Below are positions 36,071-44,608 of a stretch of DNA of 64,000 nucleotides, piece after piece (within the stretch, counting starts at the first letter, position 1; every line of letters begins with the position of its first letter). Under the pieces are notes generated by a model. That model saw only the letters and a list, made by a program, of their open reading frames with translations. It was not told the DNA's origin and ran no database searches. The stretch is taken from positions 62,001-126,000 of the forward strand of contig NZ_SDPW01000001.1 of the NCBI RefSeq assembly GCF_004135645.1, in the 5' to 3' direction. Made by a program: the position numbers and the translations under genes. This DNA comes from Senegalimassilia faecalis. GTDB lineage: Bacteria > Actinomycetota > Coriobacteriia > Coriobacteriales > Eggerthellaceae.

Positions 36071-37475
36071 CTTTCCCTTTCATAGGCAGGCTTGCAAGCA
36101 CGCACGCGCACTCGCGTGCGTGCTTGTGTTCGTGCTTGCATGCACGCCGGTGCTTGGCTGGCCTGCGGCGGCTCACGCTGATGTGCGCAAAGCCGATACC
36201 GTATACGGTGAAACGGTGGATGCACGCGGCCTGGCCGTTGCGCAGTCCCCGAACATCGATGCCGAGCGTGCCATTGTCGTAGATGCCGATGGCACCGTGT
36301 ATTTCGAGCGCAATGCCGATGAGGCAGCTAACATCGCGTCGGTCACGAAGATCATGACAGCAGCGGTTACGCTTGATGCCGTTGATGCGGGCTTGGTGTC
36401 GCTTGACACGAAAGTGACGGTGTCGGCCGATGCCGCCGAGGTGGGCGAGTCGTCGGCCGGCCTGCAAGAAGGCGACGTCATGACGCTGGAAACGGCGCTG
36501 AAGGCGCTGCTGGTACCTTCGGGAAACGATGGCGCCATTGCGCTGGCCGAAACCGTTGGCGCTGCGCTGCAGACTTCGGGGCAGGCAAGCGGAAACTCTG
36601 CGGTGGATGCTTTCGTTGCGCAGATGAACGCTACGGCCGCAAAGGTCGGATGCACGAACACGGTGTACGAGAATCCGCACGGTCTTGATTTCGACCAGTA
36701 TGCGGGAAACCTGCACAGCACCGCTGCAGACCAGGCGAAAGTCGTTGCGTACGCCATGCGCAATCAAACGTTTCGGTCTATTGTCGGCGGTGGTTCCACC
36801 ACCATCACGGTAACGCGCAGCGGCGCTGCGGCCGATGTGTTCCTGGAAACCACCGACGGATTCTTCGATATCAACGATAATGCCATCGGCGTGAAAACGG
36901 GCTATACCGAAAAGGCCGGCGCGTGCTTTGCCGGCGCGGTGAACAAAGATGGCGAAGAGCTGTACGCCATCGTGCTGGACTCGTCTTCGGAAAGCCAGCG
37001 CTTCTTCGATGCCGATGAGCTGTGCGAATGGGTGTTCGATCACAAGCAAACGTACCAGCTGGCCCACAGCGATCAGTCTGCGCAGATGAACGGCGCGTCG
37101 GTGCCGTTGGTGGCGCAGGTTGCTCACGCCGACTGGATCGACCGCACCATCCCGGCCACGTTTGCCGACCCTGCGGCCGCCGTCGAGGTGTTCGACCTTA
37201 ACGGCAACGTCAGCCAGTCGGTCACGTTCGACAACGTTACGGGCGACGTACATGCGGGCGACAAGGTGGGTACCGTCACGTTCAAGCAGCGCAACCAGGT
37301 TGTTGCCACGCAAGATCTGGTGGCGTGCAAGGATGTGCCTGCGCCAAGCGTGTTCGAATCCATCGGCATCGCGTTCGATCGCTTCATGCGCGGTTTCTCT
37401 GGCGCGGATACGGTTGCCACATCGCAGCTGCTCAACACCACGCCGCTTATCGTTGACAAGACTTCTGCCGTTTAA
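36060..37475 (+). CDS. Serine-type D-Ala-D-Ala carboxypeptidase (DacA/DacF-like)
   Basis: A 471-residue penicillin-binding protein that trims peptidoglycan stem peptides. A signal peptide ends about residue 40 (AAAHA). Catalytic S94-x-x-K97 is in ASVTK, SGN is in PSGNDGA, and KTG is in GVKTGYTEKAG. I start it at TTG 36060, which has GGAGG 9 nt upstream and overlaps the ACT gene by 11 nt. A C-terminal beta domain lies from about 330. There is no obvious membrane anchor at the end. Its place inside an aryl-acid operon is unexpected. Confidence 0.92.
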   Translation: MSTSFPFHRQACKHARALACVLVFVLACTPVLGWPAAAHADVRKADTVYGETVDARGLAVAQSPNIDAERAIVVDADGTVYFERNADEAANIASVTKIMTAAVTLDAVDAGLVSLDTKVTVSADAAEVGESSAGLQEGDVMTLETALKALLVPSGNDGAIALAETVGAALQTSGQASGNSAVDAFVAQMNATAAKVGCTNTVYENPHGLDFDQYAGNLHSTAADQAKVVAYAMRNQTFRSIVGGGSTTITVTRSGAAADVFLETTDGFFDINDNAIGVKTGYTEKAGACFAGAVNKDGEELYAIVLDSSSESQRFFDADELCEWVFDHKQTYQLAHSDQSAQMNGASVPLVAQVAHADWIDRTIPATFADPAAAVEVFDLNGNVSQSVTFDNVTGDVHAGDKVGTVTFKQRNQVVATQDLVACKDVPAPSVFESIGIAFDRFMRGFSGADTVATSQLLNTTPLIVDKTSAV

Positions 37476-37502
37476 CTGCAAACACGAAAAAGGAGATTCA
37501 CC

Positions 37503-37943
37503 ATGGCGAATGTGTGCCCTGTTTGCAACAACCCTATCGATCCGCAGGACGCGGCCTGCCCGCAGTGCGGCTTCAAGCTGCAAGGCTCTACGCAGCGTTT
37601 CACGCCGCTTACCTTCGGCGAAGACGCGCTTATGTCCACAGCGAAAACGAAGCCCACGGCGGTGCTGCACGTGGTGCGCGGGCCACAGACGGGCGTGTCG
37701 TTCAAGCTGGGGGACAAGCGTCTGACCATCGGACGCAGTCCTCAGTGCGATATTTTCCTGAATGATATGACGGTGTCGCGTATGCACGCCTCCGTGTATC
37801 CGTGCGATTCGGGCTACGAGATTTCCGATGAGGCGTCGTTTAACGGCGTGTGGGTGAACAACAACAGCGTCGACACGTATCTGCTTGCCGACGGCGATGT
37901 CGTACAGATTGGCGCATTCTGCCTGGTTTATAAAGAGGAGTAA
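37503..37943 (+). CDS. Zinc-ribbon/FHA domain protein
   Basis: A 146-residue cytoplasmic protein. The N-terminal zinc ribbon has CPVC and CPQC. The FHA domain (about 55-146) has LTIGRSPQCDIFLND, SRMHASV and FNGVWVNN, the phosphothreonine-binding loops. It presumably reads Ser/Thr phosphorylation, but no kinase is in the window. AAAAAGGAG precedes the ATG. Confidence 0.92.
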   Translation: MANVCPVCNNPIDPQDAACPQCGFKLQGSTQRFTPLTFGEDALMSTAKTKPTAVLHVVRGPQTGVSFKLGDKRLTIGRSPQCDIFLNDMTVSRMHASVYPCDSGYEISDEASFNGVWVNNNSVDTYLLADGDVVQIGAFCLVYKEE

Positions 37944-38023
37944 CCGAGCTATTTGAGTTTTAGGCTTTAGGAGCGAATAGAGCAGGGGAAGACGGGGCGC
38001 TTTCCCCGAAAGACGGGAGCACT

Positions 38024-39766
38024 ATGGAGCTGTTATCTGGCAACGAAGCAATCGCGCAAGGCGCGTGGGAGGCGGGGTGCCGCATCGGCGTGGCATACCC
38101 CGGCACGCCTTCCACCGAAACGCTTGAGACGTTTGCGAAGAAAGACGGCGTGTACGCCGAGTGGTGCATCAACGAGAAAGTGGCCGTGGAGGTGGGCGTA
38201 GGCGCTAGCGCCGCCGGCGCGCGCGTGCTTGCAACCATGAAGCACGTCGGTGTGAACGTGGCTGCCGACCCGCTGTTCACCACGTCGTATACCGGCGTTG
38301 GCGGCGGATTCGTCATTCTGGCGGCCGACGACCCGGGCATGTACTCGTCGCAGGACGAGCAGGACTCGCATTACTATGCGCTGTCTGCGCACATCCCCAT
38401 GCTGGATCCGTCGGACTCCGCTGAGGCGCTTGCGTTCACGCGCGATGCGTTCGACTTGTCCGAGCAGTTCGACACCCCGTTCTTCATCCGCTCTTCTGTG
38501 CGCGTGTCGCATACGCGCACACCTGTTGAGTGCGGCCAGCGCGTCGAGCACGACCTGGTGCCTTACGAGACGAACCCGGCGAAGTGGGTCATGATGCCGG
38601 CGTTCGCCAAGCCGCGCCGCAAGGTGCAGCTTGCTCGCTTGGAGCAGCTTGAGCAGTGGGTTGAGACGTGCCCGTACAACAAGGTGGAGCGCAAGGGTAC
38701 CTCCATTGGCGTCGTGTGCGCGGGTGCGTGCTATCAGCATGTACTTGAGGCGCTCCCCGAGGCGTCCGTATTCAAGCTGGGCGTTTCCTACCCGCTGCCG
38801 AAAGAGGCGCTGCGAGATTTCGCGTCCGAAGTCGATGCGGTCTACGTGGTGGAAGAGGCTTCCACGTACCTTACCGACGCGGTGCGCGCGCTGGGCATCG
38901 ACGTGGCGAACTTCCCCTGCGGTCTGCCGCGCGATGGCGAGATGTCGCCGGGCCTGATCCGCGCCGCGTTCGGCGTTGAGGCACCTGCGCACCAGGCTGC
39001 GCCCGACGACCTTCCCGGCCGTCCGCCCGCGCTGTGCGCCGGATGCCCGCATCGCTTGGTGTTCAAGGAGCTTTCGCGCATGAAGGCCGTGGTCACGGGC
39101 GATATCGGATGCTATACGCTTGGCGCGCTGCCGCCGCTTTCGGCCATGGACACCACCATCGACATGGGCGCTTCCGTTTCCATGTCCCACGGCTTCGAGC
39201 TTGCGTGGGCCGGTACGGAGCATCGTCCCATCGTGGCCGTCATCGGCGACTCCACGTTCGCTCATTCGGGTTTGTCGGCGCTTATCAGCACCGTGTACAA
39301 CAAGGGCGCCGGCACGGTGTGCGTGCTCGACAACCGCACCACGGCCATGACTGGTCGTCAGGGTAACCCGTTTAACGGCGAAACGCTGCAGCACCGCCCG
39401 TCGCGCGAGCTTGACATGGAAGGCGTCATCCGCGCCATCGGCGTTGAGGACGTGCGCACCGTCGACCCGAACGACATGAAGGCCGTTCGCCTGGCGCTGC
39501 GCGAGGCCACGCGCTCCGATGAGCTGTCCGTCATCGTGTTCCGCAGCCCCTGCGTGCTGATCGACCGCATCAAGAAGCCTGTTTACGTGGTTGCCGATAC
39601 GTGCACCGCGTGCGGCGTGTGCTCCACGCTTGGCTGCCCGGCCATCGCCACGCGCGAGGAAGACGGGCATGCCATCATCGACGACACGCAGTGCATCGGC
39701 TGCGGCCACTGCGCCCAGTACTGCGCGTTCAAAAGCATCGTTTCCACGGCCAAGGAAGGGGAGTAA
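38024..39766 (+). CDS. iorA: Indolepyruvate:ferredoxin oxidoreductase, alpha subunit
   Basis: A 580-residue thiamine-diphosphate enzyme subunit. It oxidatively decarboxylates arylpyruvates (from Trp, Phe, Tyr) to aryl-acetyl-CoA and reduces ferredoxin. The N-terminal domain opens LLSGNEAIAQGAWEAG; the ThDP region includes GDIGCYTLGALPPL and VIGDSTFAHSG. The C-terminus has two [4Fe-4S] motifs, CTACGVCSTLGCP and CIGCGHCAQYC, the first with the wider spacing typical of IorA. iorB follows after 3 bp. Confidence 0.96.
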   Translation: MELLSGNEAIAQGAWEAGCRIGVAYPGTPSTETLETFAKKDGVYAEWCINEKVAVEVGVGASAAGARVLATMKHVGVNVAADPLFTTSYTGVGGGFVILAADDPGMYSSQDEQDSHYYALSAHIPMLDPSDSAEALAFTRDAFDLSEQFDTPFFIRSSVRVSHTRTPVECGQRVEHDLVPYETNPAKWVMMPAFAKPRRKVQLARLEQLEQWVETCPYNKVERKGTSIGVVCAGACYQHVLEALPEASVFKLGVSYPLPKEALRDFASEVDAVYVVEEASTYLTDAVRALGIDVANFPCGLPRDGEMSPGLIRAAFGVEAPAHQAAPDDLPGRPPALCAGCPHRLVFKELSRMKAVVTGDIGCYTLGALPPLSAMDTTIDMGASVSMSHGFELAWAGTEHRPIVAVIGDSTFAHSGLSALISTVYNKGAGTVCVLDNRTTAMTGRQGNPFNGETLQHRPSRELDMEGVIRAIGVEDVRTVDPNDMKAVRLALREATRSDELSVIVFRSPCVLIDRIKKPVYVVADTCTACGVCSTLGCPAIATREEDGHAIIDDTQCIGCGHCAQYCAFKSIVSTAKEGE

Positions 39767-39769
39767 GCC

Positions 39770-40357
39770 ATGTCGAGCGCTACCACCGTTTTGTTGTGCG
39801 GCGTCGGCGGACAGGGTACCGTCCTTGCCGCTGACCTGCTTGCCCGCACCGCGCTTGCATCGGGCTACGACGTGAAGGTTTCCGAGATCCACGGCATGTC
39901 GCAGCGCGGCGGCGCCGTTACCACCGTCGTGCGTTTCGGCACCGAGCCTGTTGCCACCATGGTGGCCGATGCAGGCTGCGCCGATTGCGTCGTGTCGTTC
40001 GAGACCACCGAGGCGCTGCGTAACCTGCCGTTTGTGCGCGAGGGCGGCTATCTGCTGGTTGCTGACGAGGCTATCAAGCCGCTACCGGTGCTTACCGGCA
40101 AAGCTTCCATGCCTGCCAACGCGCGCGAGAAGCTTGAAGCTGCGGGCGCCACGCTTATCCCTGCGGGCCCCATTGCGGCCGAGGTGGCCACGGCGAAATC
40201 CGTGAACGTCGTGCTGCTTGGCGCGCTTGCCACGCGCCTGGACTTCTCCGAGGAAGTGTGGGAGCAGGTCATCTCGCAGCGCGTTCCGCAGAAAACCATC
40301 GAGGCGAACATGCGCGCATTCCGTGCGGGCTATGAGTTCGCGAAGAAGGAGGCGTAA
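39770..40357 (+). CDS. iorB: Indolepyruvate:ferredoxin oxidoreductase, beta subunit
   Basis: A 195-residue gamma-type 2-oxoacid oxidoreductase domain. VLLCGVGGQGTVLAADLLAR and SEIHGMSQRGGAVTTVVRFG are the family signatures. AAGGAAGGGGAG from the end of iorA is its ribosome site. It forms the heterodimer with IorA. Confidence 0.96.
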   Translation: MSSATTVLLCGVGGQGTVLAADLLARTALASGYDVKVSEIHGMSQRGGAVTTVVRFGTEPVATMVADAGCADCVVSFETTEALRNLPFVREGGYLLVADEAIKPLPVLTGKASMPANAREKLEAAGATLIPAGPIAAEVATAKSVNVVLLGALATRLDFSEEVWEQVISQRVPQKTIEANMRAFRAGYEFAKKEA

Positions 40358-40363
40358 GTCCCC

Positions 40364-40795
40364 ATGAGCGTCGAGCAGATCAGCGTGTTCGTTGAAAGCA
40401 AGCCGGGCCATTTGGCACGCGTCATCGATGGCTTCACGCAGGCGAACGTCAGCGTGCGCGGATACAGCGCTTCCGATACCGGCGATTACGGCATCGTGCG
40501 CTTCGTGGTGGACGACCCCGACAAGGCGCTTGGGGTGCTGCGCGATATGAACTGCGCTGCCACGAAAACGCCGGTGCTGTGCCTGCGCCTCGAGGACAAG
40601 CCCGGCGAGCTGGCGCGCGTTATGGGCGTGCTGTCCGCGTGCAACATCAACGTCAAATACAGCTATTCGCTCATCTCCACGTATATTTGCCTGTACGTGA
40701 AAGACCTTGAGCGCGCCGAGCAGCTGCTTGCCGAGCAGCCGGTCGAGCTGCTTGCTCAAGAGGATTTGAAGAACATGAGCGCTGACGTCGCCTAA
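40364..40795 (+). CDS. Tandem ACT-domain protein (copy 2)
   Basis: A 143-residue protein with two ACT domains (QISVFVESKPGHLARVID and LCLRLEDKPGELARVMGVL). It is a paralogue of the 35642 gene. GAAGGAGG precedes the ATG, 6 bp after iorB. It likely senses an amino-acid substrate of this pathway. Confidence 0.92.
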   Translation: MSVEQISVFVESKPGHLARVIDGFTQANVSVRGYSASDTGDYGIVRFVVDDPDKALGVLRDMNCAATKTPVLCLRLEDKPGELARVMGVLSACNINVKYSYSLISTYICLYVKDLERAEQLLAEQPVELLAQEDLKNMSADVA

Positions 40796-40820
40796 CGCGC
40801 GGCAGGAAAGAGTTTTGACG

Positions 40821-42185
40821 ATGATCGATATTTCGAAAAAGGGTGCGGCCCTTGCCGCTGCCGCTGCGGGCAGGTTCGATGAGCTGCCCATCCACAACCC
40901 GGATGTTGAGTGCTGCTCTCGCGAGCGCATCCGCGCTATTCAGCTGGAGAAGCTCATCGCGCAGGTTGAATGGACCTACGAGCGCGTCGAGTGGTATCGC
41001 AACCAGATGGACGAGATGGGCGTGAAGCCCAGCGACATCAAAACGCTCGAGGATGTTCGCAAGCTGCCGTTTACGGACAAAAGCGCCCTGCGCAAGACGT
41101 TCCCGTACGGAATGTTCGCCGTTCCGCTTGAAGAGGTTGTCGAGCTGCACGCCTCTTCGGGCACCACGGGCAAGCCGATCGTCGTTGGCTACAACCGTCA
41201 CGATATGGATGTGTGGAACGACTGCATCATGCGCCTGGTGCAGATGGCTGGCGTCGTGCCTACCGATCGTGTGCAGATGGCATTCGGCTATGGCATGTTC
41301 ACCGGCGGCTTCGGCCTGCATTACGGCCTGCAGCGCCTTGGCTGCATGATGATTCCCGCTGGTTCGGGCAACACCGAGCGTCAGATTCAGATGATTCAGG
41401 ATTACGGCTCAACCGTGCTGGTGGCCACGCCGTCTTACGCGCTGCACGTGTGCGAAGTGGGCGAGCAGATGGGCTTCGATTGGGAGAAGTCCACGCTGCG
41501 CGTCGGCCTGTTCGGCGGCGAACCGTGTCCGCAGGCCCTGAAGGCTGAGATTGAATCCCGCATGCATATCGTGTGCACCGACAATTACGGCCTTACAGAA
41601 GTCATGGGCCCGGGCGTGTCGGGCGAGTGCCTGGCATCGCGCGACATGCAGCACATTGCCGAGGACCACTTCCTGTGGGAGGTCGTCGACCCGAACACGG
41701 GCGAACCGGTGCCCGAGGGAGAAATGGGCGAGCTGGTGCTCACGCCGCTTGACAAGCAAGCTATCCCCGTGCTGCGCTATCGCACGCACGACCTCACGCG
41801 CGTCATCACGGAGCCGTGTGCGTGCGGCCGCACGTCGGCGCGCATGCAGAAGGTTCGTTCTCGCTGCGACGACATGCTCATCATCCGCGGTACGAACGTC
41901 TTCCCCAGCCAGGTGGAGGACGTGCTGTCCGGTATCGAGGGCGTCACGCCTCATTACCGTATCGTTGTGGATAACGAGACCGGTCTTGACCGTATGGTCG
42001 TGCATGTGGAGCTGAAGCCTGAGGCGTTTAGCGATTCGTTTGAGGAGATGGATGCGTTCCGCAAGCACATTGAGAAGGAACTCAAAAGCGTTATGCTGGT
42101 TGCTTCGAAGGTGAAGCTTGTCGAGCCTGGTGGCATCGAGCGTTCCGTCGGTAAAACGAAGCATGTAGAGGACCTGCGCAAGTAA
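40821..42185 (+). CDS. paaK: Phenylacetate-CoA ligase-like adenylate-forming enzyme (copy 2)
   Basis: A 454-residue PaaK-type ligase, a paralogue of the 34334 gene (shared ASSGTTG, YGLTEVMGPGVSGE and IIRGTNVFPSQVEDVL). Start at ATG 40821, ten nt after AGGAAAG; a TTG two codons earlier is too close. In an IorAB context it could run towards acid plus ATP, or activate a different aryl acid. It overlaps gluQ by one base. Confidence 0.93.
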   Translation: MIDISKKGAALAAAAAGRFDELPIHNPDVECCSRERIRAIQLEKLIAQVEWTYERVEWYRNQMDEMGVKPSDIKTLEDVRKLPFTDKSALRKTFPYGMFAVPLEEVVELHASSGTTGKPIVVGYNRHDMDVWNDCIMRLVQMAGVVPTDRVQMAFGYGMFTGGFGLHYGLQRLGCMMIPAGSGNTERQIQMIQDYGSTVLVATPSYALHVCEVGEQMGFDWEKSTLRVGLFGGEPCPQALKAEIESRMHIVCTDNYGLTEVMGPGVSGECLASRDMQHIAEDHFLWEVVDPNTGEPVPEGEMGELVLTPLDKQAIPVLRYRTHDLTRVITEPCACGRTSARMQKVRSRCDDMLIIRGTNVFPSQVEDVLSGIEGVTPHYRIVVDNETGLDRMVVHVELKPEAFSDSFEEMDAFRKHIEKELKSVMLVASKVKLVEPGGIERSVGKTKHVEDLRK

Positions 42186-43147
42186 TGGCTTGTCCTTCCG
42201 AAATAGTCTGTAAGGCACCTGCGAACCGTCCCGTTGTGGGGCGGTTCGCTCCGTCTCCTACCGGCCGCATGCATGCCGGCAACATTTTTGCGGCGCTGAT
42301 GGCGTGGCTGGTGGCGAAGTCCCAAGACGGTAGCATCGTGTTGCGCATTGAAGACCTGGATAGGGAGCGTTCGAAGGCGTGCTATGTCGATGCCGTGCAG
42401 CGCGATTTCGAAGCCTTGGGCCTTACCTGGGACAAGGGCCCGTATTTTCAGCATGATAGGGACGAGGCGTATCGAGAGGCGTTTCGTCTGCTTCAGAATA
42501 AAGGGTTGGTATACCCGTGCTTTTGCTCGCGGGCGGATTTGCACGCAGCATCGGCGCCACATCGCGGTGAGAAGTTTGTTTATCCCGGAACATGCAAGAA
42601 TCTAACGGACGAACAACGCAAAGAACGCGCTTTGACGCGAAAGCCGGCGCAACGGTTGATCGTTCCGGATACCGTGTATGCATTTACCGATTTGGTGCAG
42701 GGGGACTATCGGCAGAATCTTGCTACCGAGTGTGGTGACTTTCTTGTTCAGCGCTCCGACCAGGCATTTGCCTATCAGCTTGCCGTGGTGGTCGATGACG
42801 CGGCTCAAGGCGTGACTTCCGTTGTTCGGGGCGTTGACTTGCTGTGCTCAACGCCGCAACAGTTGTATCTTCAGGACGTGCTTGGCCTTGAACACCCCGA
42901 GTATGCCCATATCCCTCTGGTCGTTGCCGAGACGAATCGTCGCTTGTCGAAGCGCGATCACGATGCCGCTATCGATGAGCTGCTTGCTCGCTTTGGTTCG
43001 CCTGAAGCCGTTATCGGGCACATTGCAGGTATTACCGGCATTGCAGCAACGTGTGAACCTGCAACACCGGAACAGCTGCTTAATGGTTTCTCTCTGGCAT
43101 CGTTGCCGCACATGTTTGCAGACAAGGTTCAGATTGCTTGGCGTTAG
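42185..43147 (+). CDS. gluQ: Glutamyl-Q tRNA(Asp) synthetase-like protein
   Basis: A 320-residue truncated class I GluRS paralogue without the anticodon-binding domain. GRFAPSPTGRMHAGNIFAAL carries the HIGH-equivalent, RRLSKRD the KMSKS-equivalent, and the Zn cysteines include CFCS and the C of YPGTC. Such proteins put glutamate on queuosine of tRNA-Asp. A very short GluRS is excluded by this size and layout. Its start overlaps the stop of paaK (TAATG). Confidence 0.9.
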   Translation: MACPSEIVCKAPANRPVVGRFAPSPTGRMHAGNIFAALMAWLVAKSQDGSIVLRIEDLDRERSKACYVDAVQRDFEALGLTWDKGPYFQHDRDEAYREAFRLLQNKGLVYPCFCSRADLHAASAPHRGEKFVYPGTCKNLTDEQRKERALTRKPAQRLIVPDTVYAFTDLVQGDYRQNLATECGDFLVQRSDQAFAYQLAVVVDDAAQGVTSVVRGVDLLCSTPQQLYLQDVLGLEHPEYAHIPLVVAETNRRLSKRDHDAAIDELLARFGSPEAVIGHIAGITGIAATCEPATPEQLLNGFSLASLPHMFADKVQIAWR

Positions 43148-43165
43148 ACCTCGGTCCTGCCTTCG

Positions 43166-43609
43166 CTAGAAGAGCAGCGACAGCACGGTCAGTAGAATCA
43201 CCAGCACAAGCACGTAGGTTGAAATACGGACGTTGCTTGATTTGAACTTGGCTTTGGGGTCTTTCGTGGTGCCCAGTTTCGTGAACAAACGCACCGTCAG
43301 AACCAAGAACGCAATCATGGCCACATCGCAACCGATCGAGAAGATTTGCGACATCGGCGGTACGTTCAGCGATCGGCCAATCTCGAAGAACAGCAAGCAT
43401 ACGTCAGCCGCGAAAAATGCAAACGTTACAGTTGCTGCTAGTTTACCCAGCAGTTGAGCAGTGTGCTCTTGTTGCTGCTTCTCGAAGTTCTTCGAATCGT
43501 CGAACTTGAAAACTAACGATAGGTAGCTGCCGCGAAGCAATTGCATGCCAATGATGGCCGAAGCACAACCAAGCCCCACCGCTACAAATATACGAAGTAG
43601 TTCAATCAT
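43166..43609 (-). CDS. Small four-helix membrane protein, function unknown
   Basis: A 147-residue protein with four hydrophobic helices (about 1-25, 50-75, 85-108 and 125-147) and a charged loop DDSKNFEKQQQEH. No family recognised. Convergent with gluQ and upstream of nothing obvious; menA lies next on the same strand. Base composition here is lower in GC than in the paaK block. Confidence 0.75.
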   Translation of the reverse strand: MIELLRIFVAVGLGCASAIIGMQLLRGSYLSLVFKFDDSKNFEKQQQEHTAQLLGKLAATVTFAFFAADVCLLFFEIGRSLNVPPMSQIFSIGCDVAMIAFLVLTVRLFTKLGTTKDPKAKFKSSNVRISTYVLVLVILLTVLSLLF

Positions 43610-43654
43610 GACGTCCCCTTACCTTGACTCCCTTAACGGTATCCCCTGGTGCCT

Positions 43655-44602
43655 CTACAGCATAATCGCTGCATTGCTGGCGAAAATCGCTGCAGTATAC
43701 CATGCGCCCAATGCGATGTTGACACAGCAAACTTGCGACATGGCAGCTTGCCTGCTTTGCGGTGCAAGCGGATTAGCCAGCAGCGCTTTCAGCATAGGAT
43801 ATGCGGACAGAATCATGAAGGGAAGGGCAATAACCCCTTTGGTGAAATAGAATGCAACAAGTACTACGATGGCAATTATCCAGGTATATAGCACTGCGTG
43901 GTATGCCCTGCGTGCTTTTTCGCGCCCGAGCACTACCGATAAGGTGTGACGGTTTGCGTCGATATCCTTCTCGATGTCGCAAGTGTTGTTCGTGAACATA
44001 ATGAGGCCCACGCCCAAGATTTCCGGAAGTGCCCATAGAAGTGCCACGGGAGTAAGGCTGCCGGAAAGCACGTAGTAGCACGCCAACGGGATAAGACCGC
44101 CCATCACCATGCCGCTTACAACTTCGCCGATAGGCAGATATGAGATGGGTGTTTTGCCGGCGGAGTACAACACCACGAACACAGCGCCGATGATGCCAAT
44201 GATAAGAGGAATAATACCCGCCTGCCAAATGACGTAGATTCCCAGGGCAAAAGCAGTGATCAAAAGCCCAACGGCAAGCGCAAGTGCAGATCGTGGGTTC
44301 ACGTTGTTGTAAAGCAATACAGCGTCTGATGGGTCGACGTCGTCATCGATAGAATCGGCGCCCTTCACGTAGTCGTAATAATCGTTAAAGGTATTGACGG
44401 ACGATTGCATAAGGATGCAGATGGCAAGCAAAACGCAGGACATGCTGAACGATACGGTGCCTCCCGTTGCGGCTGCGCAGGCAACGGCAACAGACGTAGG
44501 GAGAATAGCTGCTGGCCAGGTGTGTGGTGCAGCTAGATTGCATGCCATGGTAAGCGTGAAACGTCCGAATGATTGCTTGTCTTGATTGTTGGCGTTGGTC
44601 AT
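43655..44602 (-). CDS. menA: 1,4-dihydroxy-2-naphthoate polyprenyltransferase
   Basis: A 315-residue UbiA-family membrane prenyltransferase of menaquinone synthesis. The two Asp-rich motifs NTFNDYYDYVKG and NNTCDIEKDIDANR bind the polyprenyl diphosphate through Mg2+. About eight helices. The rest of the men pathway is not in the window. Confidence 0.92.
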   Translation of the reverse strand: MTNANNQDKQSFGRFTLTMACNLAAPHTWPAAILPTSVAVACAAATGGTVSFSMSCVLLAICILMQSSVNTFNDYYDYVKGADSIDDDVDPSDAVLLYNNVNPRSALALAVGLLITAFALGIYVIWQAGIIPLIIGIIGAVFVVLYSAGKTPISYLPIGEVVSGMVMGGLIPLACYYVLSGSLTPVALLWALPEILGVGLIMFTNNTCDIEKDIDANRHTLSVVLGREKARRAYHAVLYTWIIAIVVLVAFYFTKGVIALPFMILSAYPMLKALLANPLAPQSRQAAMSQVCCVNIALGAWYTAAIFASNAAIML

Positions 44603-44608
44603 GTATGG

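Noticed and set aside
33971-37787. Long minus-strand open frames over paaK, ACT and dacA
   Set aside because: Shadow frames opposite conserved enzymes; no ribosome sites or domains.
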